64,000 nucleotides of DNA from Isochrysis galbana. Taxonomy: Eukaryota > Haptophyta > Isochrysidales > Isochrysidaceae. Below, one piece after another: positions 10,501-22,051 of this stretch; within the stretch, counting starts at the first letter, position 1, and each line of letters starts with the position of its first letter. The notes below the pieces were generated by a model. That model had not been told where the DNA came from. It did not search any database and saw nothing but the letters and a program-made list of their open reading frames with translations. The DNA is taken from assembly GCA_018136815.1 (NCBI GenBank), contig CM030932.1, forward strand, positions 1,137,350 to 1,201,349, given 5' to 3'. A program made the translations under genes and the position numbers.

Positions 10501-13500
10501 CGGCGTGTGTGTTGTGCTCAGCATGAGTGGCTACTCACCATCGCAGCCACTCTGCGACGTGCAGGGCTATCTGTCGTCGCTCTGCCGCAAGGGCTAGCCG
10601 TTCAGAACCCTTGGCCTTGACGTCTTGTCTGGGTTGATGAGTATCGCGAAAGTCACCCACAGGGAGAGTTGTTGAGTGCGCGGCGGGAGAGGAGGAAGTA
10701 TCCGTCGTTTGGCCACAATAAGTACCATCGGCTGATGCGCCCAACCCAGCTGTGTGGATCAACTGCTGGGCGTACGCTTCGGCACGTCTCTCAGGGACCA
10801 CGCGAGGCAACTCGATGTCTTTGCTCGTGACAGGGAGCGCGGAGACTTGATCAAGTCTCGCAAGATCCCTCTTCACTTGAGCGGAAGCGAACGTCGACGC
10901 TTTACAGCGATGCAAGAATCGGCGGAGGCGATCCACAATGAGCCGGCGTGCATCTGCAGAAGCGCCCTTCAGCCGAAGCTCAAAAAAAATCCGTAGCAAT
11001 CGAAGGTCGGAGATGGTGGGTGGTTCCGTCATTTGACGTGAGGAGCATATCAGCTCGAAGGCCTCTAAAGCAAGTGATTCATCTGCGCTGGCGAGCGATG
11101 AGGCAAGCATGGAGCCGCCGACTGGCCATGTACCTCGTTCCCACGGCGTGCAAGGCGGATCGGACGGCGCGGTCGAATGCGATCCACTCCCGTCGTCACC
11201 TTTTTGATCGCTTTGTCTCGATCCAATCTCTATGCTCGACGATCTGAAGTCCCCAAGGGAGATTTTGCGGTCGAGCTCAAGAACCTGCGTAGCGGACACG
11301 AGTCCGAGGCCGCGGGCGATACGCAACACGGAGATGAGAACGCCAACCGATGCCCGGTGGCTTAGAGCCATCGGAGTTGCAGCGCGATCGCCACCCATAG
11401 ACTCAGAGATTCCGATTGCAGGCCCGCTTGCAATACTATTGCTGTGCGCGGGTGCAGCATCATAGGTCTCCCTGAGACCCTCGGTGTTGGCGTCGCCGCA
11501 TCTACTCTTCTCCGCTTCCAAGGAAAGAGCCAACGTCCACTCAAGGCATCGCGGTTCTGATGCCAAGGCCGGCGGGAGCACCGCACGCAGGATGCGGTCG
11601 CCATGCGAAACATCAGCCGCGCGAGATAGCGAACGTATCATCGGAATCAGCAACGCCTTCGACCAGATCGCCTTGCATGAGGCAATCCCAGGATCCTTAG
11701 CAGAGCGCGATAGGTCTCTTGCCGCGGATGTGTGCTCCCTCGGCGTCAAGCGAGGCACCGCCTCACGCAGCGATGCCGCCAGTTCCGCAACTAGCTCATT
11801 TGCCTGCGAAAGGCAGTCGGGAGTGGCAAGCGACGCCAGCAATTCTGGTATGAGAGATGGCCATGTGTCAATTAAAGTCAAGGCGCCTGCTGGCAACAAC
11901 CGCAAAATGGCAATGAGGGCGCTGTATTTGGCCTTGCGCGACCAGTCCAGCATGCGGCATTGCGTAAGAGTTGAATCCAGCCATGCAGGTGATTCGTGCG
12001 GGTAGGCCGGAGACACCGAGTAATTACCATTTGATTCACACGCGATGGCAGTATCAGCGCTTGCAGAGCGCCCAGGATAGGCCCCTGAAGATGATGTGCA
12101 CATCGCATGGAGCACGAGGACTCGTTGGAATAGCGCAGGGAGCATGCCGGTAAGCGCTGAAAAAGATAAATCCCAATGCTCCCACACAAGCGTAAGGGCC
12201 GATTCAAGGAAAGTGGACAGGGAGATAGTATCCGCAGCTCTCAGGACCGCGGTGCTCGGCGTTGCATAAGCCACTGCACACGTGTTATGTTCGGCAGGCT
12301 TCGGGGCCGCTGCTTTGCGCTTCCCCGATGCAGCTCCCCTCATGCCCATTGCTGCCTCAATGTGGGCAAGCACTGCTTCCATACCGCGGAAACCAAAGAG
12401 CTTGCGTGTCGGCTCACGGGCACTGCACTGTACCAGCGTCAAGGGACAAATTACGCCGAAAAGAAGTGACGTCTCGGCGATTGCCCCAGCGTCCCCTCCT
12501 CTAGTTGGTTCCCTCGTTCCGGCTGTGCTGCCCACTTGAGCTTGGCAGGCAGTGATGTCTCCACCACCGTCCACATTCACGGAGGAACGATGCTTCGACG
12601 ACGACTCCAGAGTGAGTCGAGACAATAGCGGAGAAGGTGCGCACTCAACTGACTCAAGCAGTGTAAGCGTTGAAGCTGCCTGCACGACGCCCCGTAAGGT
12701 TAACCCTGAGGTCCCTTGCTCATTCGATGAAGTAATGGATAAAAGCCGAGAGAAAGCGGCGGCTGCCCTTACTCGCGGCTCTATGAGCTCGATGCAGGCG
12801 CAGCGGGAGTGCTCAATTGCAAGTGCCACATCAGCCGGCAGCCCACTCCGCAAAAGTAGATTCTCACACGCGGCCCAGAAGTCCAGCAGAGCCCGGCCGA
12901 CCTCATCTCCCGCCTTCACACCGACACGAGTGCTGCCAGTTGCAGCAGCTTTCGCGTCAGTAGCCACTTCCATCAAAACTTCAGCGGCAGCGGCCTTCAG
13001 TGCGTTCCGAGCATGCCGCGTGAGCAAAATCACCAGCCGCGATAGCTCTGACACGCATGCGCATGCAGCTGGAGGAAAGTTGGTCACTGTGGTAATACCA
13101 GCTGAGGCACCTGGCATGGCGTCAGCGGCGTCGCTGAGGGAGCGCGTGATCAGCTCGAGCAGCAATGATACAGAAGTAGACAGGATTTCCGCAGCAGGTG
13201 GTATGTCAAAGGCAAGCTCTAACCAACCCGGCATCGGCCCCTCGCGCAGACAGCCTGCAGGTGCGGCCGCCTGAGCAGTGCCTTTAGAAAAGAGCGAGTG
13301 CGCCTGCAAGAGCTCGCTGTGCAGCCTACTAGCCAATCGCGCGGTGAGGGCGCGGTAGCCGAGGTCGAGCGGTGAGGTCTTGAGCACCTCTACCGCAGCC
13401 ACAAGCTGAGTGTTGAGGCCATACGGCCTGGCGACGAGGCAGAGGTCGGCAAGCCACACTGCAGCTTCACTCTGTTCGGCTTCGCTCAGCCCATCCATTG

Positions 13501-13672
13501 TTTCGAGGGCGGCGACGGCGCGCTTGAGCTGCTTGAGCTGCTCAGGGCCAGTGGACGCGCTCGCCACGCCGCGCAGCAGCTCCGGGGCCCGCGCGCCCAG
13601 CTCAGCAGGCAGCGTGGCCATCGCGCGGTCGGCGCGGCTGGGTGCGGCCGGTGCCATCCTCGTGCCATCCAC
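4505..13672 (-). CDS. THADA/Trm732-like HEAT-repeat protein, two exons
   Basis: The CDS is complement of 4505-9842 joined to 10539-13672, giving 2823 residues. The donor reads ATG|GTGAGT at 10539/10538 and the acceptor CGCGCAG|G at 9843/9842; the split Trp codon is restored and the frame continues through VQAMYPGSPFERCML. The family signature DUF2428 is visible: RRSAGLPHALLAVLY near residue 1787 and HALNLLRFLFIDK followed by SSRWPVRNSGLLLLASLLSRAL near residue 1890. In yeast, Trm732 partners the methyltransferase Trm7 for 2'-O-methylation of the tRNA anticodon loop; animal THADA is the homologue. The protein is longer than human THADA (about 1950 residues) because of disordered Ser/Ala/Gly-rich inserts. 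The N-terminal half has weaker similarity but shares helical-repeat character. The start is the first ATG of the open frame; an alternative ATG lies 5 codons in. Confidence 0.87.
9843..10538 (-). other. THADA-like gene intron (696 bp)
   Basis: A GT-AG intron whose removal joins the two long frames in phase. I see no gene, repeat array or RNA inside it. Confidence 0.85.
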
Positions 13673-13799
13673 GCACGCACGACCGACGAACCCACGTCGT
13701 TCTGCTCTAGAGTAGTATTGTAGTAGATAGTGGTTCTTGTCCGTCCCGGTTTAAGCCTAGTGCTGGTGCTGTGGGACTAATTATGTGGGACGTGGGACC

Positions 13800-14180
13800 G
13801 TAGCCCTCGACGGCTCGACGGCAACAGAATCGACAGGGCTGGGCACGAGCCCCCCCCCCTCTCCATTCCTCCCGCTGTGGGGGAGGAACAACCCACCCTC
13901 CTGACATGCCTCATGGCATGCAGACCCAACACCAACAAACAGCACCACTCACACTCCCACTCACCCAAACTGCAGACTGCTCCCTAGCAGGAACGCCTGG
14001 ATTGCACGCCATGGCCCTCTTCACCTGGACCCCCTTGATCAGGAGCCCCCAGCCAGCTCCAGTCTACCTTCAGGGGCGCGGAGAGCCAGCGAGGGAGAGG
14101 CAGGAGGGGCCAGGGGCCAGGGGCCAGGGCCATGCCCCTTCCTCACCTGCCCGCCTGCCCGGTGGGCCGGTGGGCCGGTG
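13800..14180 (-). mobile_element. Diverged inverted copy of the short retroposon family
   Basis: Read on the minus strand, this matches the 3' half of the copies at 2884-3413 and 24229-24977: the GGCATGCC/AGGAGG stretch, GTTCCTCCCCCAC, the run GGGGGGGGGCTCGTGCCC, and the GCCAGCGAGGGAGAGGCAGG segment. The terminal AT-rich hairpin is not recognisable, so the copy is old or truncated. It lies just upstream of the THADA-like start. Confidence 0.6.
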
Positions 14181-14214
14181 GGCGGTAAGCGAGGAGGGAG
14201 GGGACTTCAGGGAA

Positions 14215-14334
14215 CTACAGAAACTGCAAAAACTGCCCTACAGCAGAAACTACCCAACTTCCAACTGTTCCCCAACTGCATAAACTGCCCAACTACCAAC
14301 TAATCCCCAACTGCATAAACTGTCCAACTGTTCC
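14215..14334 (+). repeat. AACTG-rich short tandem array, left part
   Basis: Irregular repeats of AAACTGC, CCAACTG and AACTACC. The same kind of sequence resumes at 16242-16300, so the 1.9-kb element at 14335-16241 was inserted into a pre-existing array. Confidence 0.6.
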
Positions 14335-16241
<1,907 letters not shown>

Positions 16242-16489
16242 ACTGTTCCACTGTTCCCCAACTGCCAACTGCACAGCTGCACAGAAACTGCTCAACCCTC
16301 GACGACGCCGGGCTCAGAGCCATCCTCAGGCCGCGCTTCATTTGGACCTTCATCGTCGACGGCGCGACGCAGAAGAACTTTGAGCTCAGGTGTCGTTCCG
16401 TCAATTGTGGGGCGTGGGGCATCAGTCGAATTGAGCGATCAAATGTCCACAGTTATTTTAAAATTAAATAAGGGCTAGCAGTGCGTGGG

Positions 16490-16610
16490 GATAACAACTT
16501 TTTTCTCTGCTTTTTCCCGCGGTGCATGTTCCCCCGCGGGGACGCCGTGCGTGAGCATGCAAACGCTTTTCCTCTAAGGCCGACAACTACATAAACATGC
16601 AGTTAGGCGG
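16490..16610 (+). repeat. Fragment related to the 152-bp tandem repeat at 23.7 kb
   Basis: Shares the CCGCGGGG...CGCCGTGCGTG and TTTTCCTCTAAGGCC segments with the units at 23705-24020, in the same order but diverged. Confidence 0.45.
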
Positions 16611-16674
16611 CTTGCCTTCATTTGGTCTCCTTTCACTCAGGGTTTCTTCCTTCTTCCCCTCTCCGTGGGGACTC

Positions 16675-17040
16675 TCACCCTACCATGAGCCCCCCCGCGA
16701 GCACCCCGAAGGAGAGGCCCAAGAGCACCACGTACGCGACGAGAACAGCGTCGCCTTGGCTCGGCATGAGGGCGCGCCCCGAGAGGGCCTGGTAGACGCC
16801 CACGCCGAGCACCGCGTAGCCCGTCCCCTTGTGCGCGACCCGCCACACGGCGCGGCGTGTGGTGCGGGCGGCGGGCGGGCCGCGCACGAGCGCGTTGAGC
16901 GGCTGCAGCAGGGCGAGGGCGAAGGCGACGGTCCCGAGCGTGTGATGGGGGTGCGAGAAGTGGCGCCCTCGGGGCACCGACGCGACGGCGAGCGCGACGC
17001 CGGCGGCGGCCACCGCAAGGCCGCTTCCCTGAGAGGCCAT
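16675..17040 (-). pseudogene. Cytochrome b561-type membrane domain fragment
   Basis: The minus-strand frame reads 121 residues with three hydrophobic helices and the b561/ferric-reductase pattern: HPHHTLGTVAFALALLQPLNALVRG, then RRAVWRVAHKGTGYAVLGVGVYQALSG, then a final helix and stop. The paired His residues fit haem ligands of the middle helices. The first one or two helices of a b561 core and any DOMON domain are missing, and the frame begins exactly where a Ty3 RNase H fragment starts on the other strand. This looks like a captured or stranded piece of a host gene in a transposon mosaic. A tiny functional gene is unlikely. Confidence 0.6.
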
Positions 17041-17330
17041 TGGACAGTCACTGAAATCGAACTTCTAGCAGCGCTAGAATCGATCCGAAATTGGAGGCCT
17101 TATCTTTGGGGTCGCCACTTCACCCTCGTCGTAGACCATTCAGCTTTGCGCTGGCTTCACACGATGAAAGATCAAGTCACCGGTGGGCCAGCCTCGCGCC
17201 TCATGCGATGGGTCCTAAAGCTAGCCGAATATCGATTCGACGTCGTGCACAAACCTGGAGTCACTCACTGGGACGCCGAGGGCTTATCCCGCTTAGTTGC
17301 TCTCGAGTCCGATCACGATCCTCTCCATCT
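17041..17330 (+). pseudogene. Ty3/Gypsy-type RNase H fragment
   Basis: The frame reads WTVTEIELLAALESIRNWRP, then GRHFTLVVDHSALRWL, then LMRWVLKLAEYRFDVVHKPG and DAEGLSR. This is the order and spacing of the RNase H domain of Ty3/Gypsy Pol (the TEKE, TDH, LxEY and ADALSR blocks of the family). The catalytic Glu and second Asp are present, but the first strand with the first catalytic Asp is cut off at the junction at 17040. No reverse transcriptase lies upstream and no integrase downstream. Confidence 0.8.
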
Positions 17331-18505
17331 CGAGGAGAGTGATGCCCATTCTTTCGATTCTTCTGAAATTCACGACATAGTCGCCGCCTCATGGGACGAA
17401 ATCATCAACTACGCGACGCAAGTGCTAGGGCGATCGAAAGAGCGCCCACCCCCGGACACCAAGGAAAAAAAGACCCGCGACGACAACACCTCATCTCAAG
17501 AGCCGGGGACCGAGACACAGAGTAGGGAAATCAGGGTCTCTGAGGATGAAAAGTACATCAGCAAGCTGAACAACATCTGGCTACACGCCGACACCGACTA
17601 CCTAGGGGAGATTGCCGACACCGGAAATGTAGCGGACGCTGGAGAAATCCCATACTATCACCCGCCGGCCAGATGGGAAGGCGGCTACAAAGGCCCGAGA
17701 CATATGGAATACCCCTTGGCGGATGAATACGCCATACGAAAAGGGAAGATCGCGCTAGACGCGATAGCTGTCGCAGACATCACCAAGGCCGCGCAGAAAG
17801 CGACCAAAAGTAGCGCCTCGCAATCAGCAAAATTAGCATGGGAAAAGCGACTGAACATCACCAACGAAGAATGGAAACACGTAGCGAGACTTTACGCAAT
17901 GCCATTGTTAAAACACACGGACAAACACCTGCACTTTAAGCATATCACACACAGAAGGATCGGCACTAGAAATAGGTTCACAGAGAGCCCGACAATTACG
18001 TGTAGACTATGTCACCGACACCGAGAAGACTCGTGCCACCTAGCGTGGTGTCCCGCGACGAGAACAATCTTCGAGGCCATAGATGCCCTCAATAACTACA
18101 CCCCCTTCCCCCGGAAGGTCATGGATGCAGAAGACGAAGGATAGATTGTTCGCATACCCCGGTGCAAACACGCCAGAAAGCCTAAGAGCGCTGTACGTGA
18201 TAGCGTGGAAATACATACTAAGAGATTTCTACAGAGTCGAATTCGAGTCACATGAGTACCACTACATACCGATCTTAGAATCTACGCTAACGAGGTTTGT
18301 CACCTTGGTTAGGGGCCTTGCCCCGCCAAAAACACACCACTCCATGCGCACAAAAAAAGCCGCGCAGGGGAGGAAACCCAAACTCAAGAAACCACTAGAA
18401 CTCAGCGCCCCCGTATTTATCGAAGACGAAAAAGGCAGGCTACAACTTAGCGAAAACACTAGCCTAGTAGTGAAAGCACTTGGTCTTGCCGAAAAACTCG
18501 CATAA
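17331..18505 (+). pseudogene. LINE-type C-terminal region with zinc-knuckle, frameshifted
   Basis: The frame continues without a stop from the RNase H fragment into a hydrophilic linker, then HLHFKHITHRRIGTRN, then ITCRLCHRHREDSCHLAWCP. The Cys-x2-Cys plus His/Cys pattern after a basic helix resembles the zf-RVT domain at the end of LINE reverse transcriptases. At about 18110-18145 the frame shifts and goes on as RLFAYPGANTPESLRALYVIAW to a stop at 18505, again like a LINE tail. No RT core is present. Either two elements are fused or this is an unusual retroelement; the frameshift argues it is dead. Confidence 0.5.
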
Positions 18506-19160
18506 CACGACGTGTCGCCCTGGATTAATAGATCACCTGGAAATGCGACTGTTCAGTATAATTCACTCACGACTAACATCGCAGCACGCAGGAAAACCGG
18601 AACCCTGAAACGAAAACATATGATAAACAGGTCACTCAGCAGCACAGGAGGAGGGCGAGAACACGCCGCTGAGGACAGGTGCACCCCGCTCCGCTCGGAC
18701 CGCCCAAAAGACCCGAGCCCCTAAGTAGAGCACGAGGGGAGTTGCCGCAAGGCGGGAAATGAGGGTGGGAAAGGGAAAAGGGCGTGGCTACGAGGGAACG
18801 TTCCAGTGCCACGAGTGAGGCGAGAATTTTAAAAAGATTTTTTTTTGAGTTGCCGGGGGGCGGGGGGCGGGGGGCGGGGGGCGGGGGGTGGGGGGCGGGG
18901 GGCGGGGGCGGGGGGCGGGGGGCGGGGGCGGGGGCGGAGCCTCTGCTGGGGGGGGGGCGGGGTGTTTGAGCTCCTTGACTTCATCAAGACGAATGTGCTA
19001 CCAATCGAAGGGGATAGCATCAAGGCCAAAGTTGCCAATGCACCTTCTCACGTGGTCAATCAGTTTCACTGTCTACGGCACATGATGATCTTAGCTTGAA
19101 CGCTCTGCTAACCAAATGCGCTTGTCGATAGTATGCGTATCAATTATTGAATCACGTAAG
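18506..19160. repeat. Spacer with G-rich minisatellite
   Basis: 18855-18962 is an array of GGGGGCGG/GGGGCGG units with strong G-quadruplex potential on the plus strand, preceded by a T run (18838-18846). The rest has no gene. From about 18970 the base composition becomes AT-rich, continuing into the hydroxylase gene. Confidence 0.75.
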
Positions 19161-19167
19161 CTAACCG

Positions 19168-19845
19168 CTAGACTCTAGTAAATTTGGCGACAAAATCTAA
19201 CAACTCCGGAGTATCTTGTATTTTACTTTCTCCTTTCTTTACCCACCATGGTCGTTCTATGTCAAGAAGCAAAACGACCCTATTCTCGTCAGTATCGTTG
19301 ACGCCAATATGTTCTTTGCTGTCATCGAACACAATCCACTCTCCCTTTGTAATCTGGCGAAATTCATCCTCGACTGCAACCCCACTTCTACCTTTTGTTT
19401 CGGGATCTGGAATAACAATGCCCATATGACAACGAAGAGCTTCATTGGCTAATCCGCTCCATCCGCGATGTTTGTTTAGTTCAGTTCTAGGACCGAGTTT
19501 GCTAAAAATCGCAGTTCGAAGCCCTGGAATGCTTCTGATTAATTCAATTGTCTTTGGAAATGTTGTCGAGTACTCTGCGTTCCAAACTCCAAAGCCATAG
19601 AGTGGAACTACCTTCCAATCATGACCCTCTTCTTTTGTGTAAAGATATTCTTCTGGCCAATCATAAATTTTGTACTCACTGCCAAGAAACTCTCTTTCAA
19701 TGAGTTCAAAGTTGTTTGCGAGCATCTCAAGATGCGGAAAGACTTTGTAGGGGTTCGGGTAAAACCGCTGACGACATCCAAAGTAATGCTTCACGCAATG
19801 CTTCCCGCCTAGAAATAGCGTAGATAATATTACAATGATAAACAT
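19168..19845 (-). CDS. Aspartyl/asparaginyl beta-hydroxylase-domain protein, membrane-anchored
   Basis: From the ATG at 19845 the protein is 225 residues. It begins with a hydrophobic anchor (MFIIVILSTLFLGG) and then carries the 2-oxoglutarate/Fe(II) fold of the aspartyl/asparaginyl beta-hydroxylase family (PF05118): HRGWSGLANEALRCHMGIVIPDP, then EDEFRQITKGEWIVFDDSKEHIGVN, then NRVVLLLDIERP. The conserved FDDS..H and the Arg of NRVVLLLD fit the metal and 2-oxoglutarate sites. A longer start at 19938 would add a GC-rich N-terminus; still further upstream the frame runs towards a retroposon insertion. The gene and its 3' flank are clearly AT-richer than all neighbours, with no intron. That suggests transfer, possibly from an algal giant virus, where such genes occur; this is inference. 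Confidence 0.8.
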   Translation of the reverse strand: MFIIVILSTLFLGGKHCVKHYFGCRQRFYPNPYKVFPHLEMLANNFELIEREFLGSEYKIYDWPEEYLYTKEEGHDWKVVPLYGFGVWNAEYSTTFPKTIELIRSIPGLRTAIFSKLGPRTELNKHRGWSGLANEALRCHMGIVIPDPETKGRSGVAVEDEFRQITKGEWIVFDDSKEHIGVNDTDENRVVLLLDIERPWWVKKGESKIQDTPELLDFVAKFTRV

Positions 19846-20112
19846 AAAGATGACTTCTTTATTTTTCGAAATTAATCCGCGCGGCCGACTCCCTCGTCCC
19901 GTGACAAGCAGCGACCCGTCTGCAACAATTGGACCCATAGGTGTTTGAATATAGGGACATATTTTGGGGGGGGGGGTAAATTGTATAAGGTGTAGAAAAA
20001 GGCAATGCAGGGGGCTAAAAAAAGGGAACCTCAAGTTGCATCCTCTAGCCCGCCCCTTGCGCTTGGCCCGTCGTAGTGCACGCGGCCCCCCCCCCCCGAT
20101 ACCAAAGACAAA

Positions 20113-21042
20113 CAACAAACAAATCTATCTGAGCATTAGTACCACTACTCTCACTAGCCCGGTACTAACACGACAGCCCTCAGCGCACCTGCCCGTACAC
20201 CTTGGCGCGTGCTGTTGTCACAAATACATACTCCTATGCACCCTTCCACATCTCCCCCCTCGCAGGCCCCCGGCTCCCATTCTAACTCCCCACAAGTTAA
20301 AATGAGGGAAAACCCATTGAGGCGGTCCGGTCGACGCCGGCCGACTCTCCGGGAAAAAGCACCGGGGGGGGGGGAGGAACCTCTCGTCAAAAAAGGAGAA
20401 CGGCCCTTACAGCTCGCGCCGCGAGCGGTCCTCGAAGAAATAAATGACTGCGCCCCCCGATATCTGCCACAGGGACGTCTTGAGCCACTCCCTTCTTCTC
20501 GCCTCTCCTGTCGCCAGCCGCCCCCCTTCGCCCGTTTGCTAACGCAAACGGGGCTCGTTTCTCACCACACTCCATCGGGGGGGTGCAAATCCCCCCCTCT
20601 CCCTCGTTCCATTCTCTTCCGCCCCGGTCCCTGCGGCGCGTCGCCATGCGGCGCGCCATGGCCTGCTCTCAGAGGTCCTTCAGGGGCGCCCAGAGGGCCA
20701 GCAGGGCCAGCTCAGGGGGCAGTGGAGGCTGGGGCTCAGCCCCTGGCCCCCCTGCCTCTCCCTCGCTCGCCTCGCTGGCCTTGGGTGCCGCCCTGAGGCC
20801 CCTGTCTGCCTGGCGACCAGGGATGGGGGGGGGGAGTCAGTACGAGAGCAGGCCCATGCGGGCCTGGGAGTGCGGCTCGCGGCCCGCGCCCACTAGGGGT
20901 CTGGGCTGATTTGATGAGTGCCCTGCCCCTGCCAGAGGGCAGGGGCTGGGGTTGAATGTACGGGCCCACCCCGGGGGGTGTCCGCGATGGAAAGAGGGGG
21001 GCGCGAGGCCCCCATTGACCCCCACTTATAAAAGTAGGTTGA
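20113..21042 (+). mobile_element. Short retroposon copy B, about 930 bp, with 16-bp duplication
   Basis: It is flanked by perfect repeats CGATACCAAAGACAAA at 20097-20112 and 21043-21058. It is nearly identical to copy A (3427-4350); visible differences are a few substitutions and changes in G or C run length. It has seven extra bases (CAACAAA) at the 5' end before the shared CAAATCTATCTGAG. The 3' end is ACTTATAAAAGTAGGTTG. It sits upstream of the hydroxylase gene. Confidence 0.87.
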
Positions 21043-21057
21043 CGATACCAAAGACAA

Positions 21058-21190
21058 AGGAATGAAGGGGGTAGTGTAAAGGGAGTGAGTGTTCTGGGGT
21101 ATAGGCGATGGCGTGAGTCGGTACCGTGAGTGCGTGGTCTTTATAGCTAGCGGTAGTAGCCTGAATCTTCCGATGTTTTTTTTTTCGAGC
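21058..21190 (+). repeat. Dispersed repeat, pair with 36000-36128
   Basis: Begins AAGGAATGAAGGGGG and ends GAATCTTCCGATGTTTTTT, with intervening similarity. The same start and end blocks occur in the same order and spacing at 36000-36128 upstream of the EDR2-like gene. Confidence 0.5.
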
Positions 21191-21344
21191 ACGGCTCCTG
21201 CGGGCGGTCAAGAATTGGCGATTTCTCTTTTGCTCGGCGCAGGGTGTGTGTGGACCATGCCCCTGATGCCTCTATGAGCCCCCTAGCACCTTCCAGCTCT
21301 TTTTCATAGGAGCTTATAAAAAACGTTGTTGAGTGAGAAGCTCT

Positions 21345-21490
21345 AGCCTCTAGTTGAATCCTAGTGCTGAGGGACCGTGCCTCATCGGCAACGGAGCCCC
21401 TCCCCCGCGATGGGGGGATGGGGTGTGTGTGCGCGGTTGGCGCATGGCTCGTCCGGTGTAAAGTATGTGGCTAGCGATGCTCCCCATACT
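21345..21490 (+). repeat. Dispersed repeat, pair with 46648-46790
   Basis: Shares TAGTTGAATCCTAGTGCT, GGGACCGTGCCTCATC, GCAACGGAGCC, CCCCGCGAT and GTGTGTGCGCGGTTGGCGCA (and onward to CTCGTCCGGTGTA) with 46648-46790, separated by small indels. Confidence 0.7.
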
Positions 21491-21637
21491 CCTACTTGAA
21501 AGCGCCTTTTATAAAACCGAACTGGTCGCCCCCCTTTCCCCCCCCCCTTTCGGTATCCCCTGCCGTGATCTCGCCCGGGGGGGGCGCGCGCGTGGCCCCC
21601 ACATCTCCCCTCCCCTCGGAGGCGTCGGGGGGTGCGA

Positions 21638-21676
<39 letters not shown>

Positions 21677-22018
21677 AAGGGGGGAGAGGGGGAGGAAGAG
21701 GGGGGGGGTTGGCCTCTGGACTCGCCTCGCTTTCTCTACGTAAGAAGCGGGGGGTTGAGATCTTTCTACTCAGCGAGATTGGTCCTCGCTGCCCCCCCCC
21801 CCCCTTCGCTCTCTCTCTTCTCTCTCTCTCTCTCTCTCTTGGGCCCTCGGCCACGGCAGCGTCCCTCTGCGCCACCCCCCCCCCCCCCGCCGCTTCCCCT
21901 TCGCTCGCTCTCCTCCCCCCTCTCCCCTCTTGCCTGCTTCCCCCCCCTCCTCCTCTCTCACACACATAACACACACGCGCGCGCACACGCACACGCGCGC
22001 TCACACACACACACACAC
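21638..22018 (+). repeat. GA, CT and CA microsatellites in the 5' leader of the next gene
   Basis: GA repeats lie at 21642-21673, CT-rich tracts at 21805-21960 and CA/CGCA repeats at 21960-22018. They lie directly before the start codon at 22052 and probably form its promoter and 5' UTR. Confidence 0.6.
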
Positions 22019-22051
22019 TCGGTCGTACTCCCTGGCTCGCTACTGACAGCC

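Noticed and set aside
12552-13274. 240-codon plus-strand frame opposite the first THADA-like exon
   Set aside because: Shadow of the coding strand, Ser/Ala-rich by composition only.
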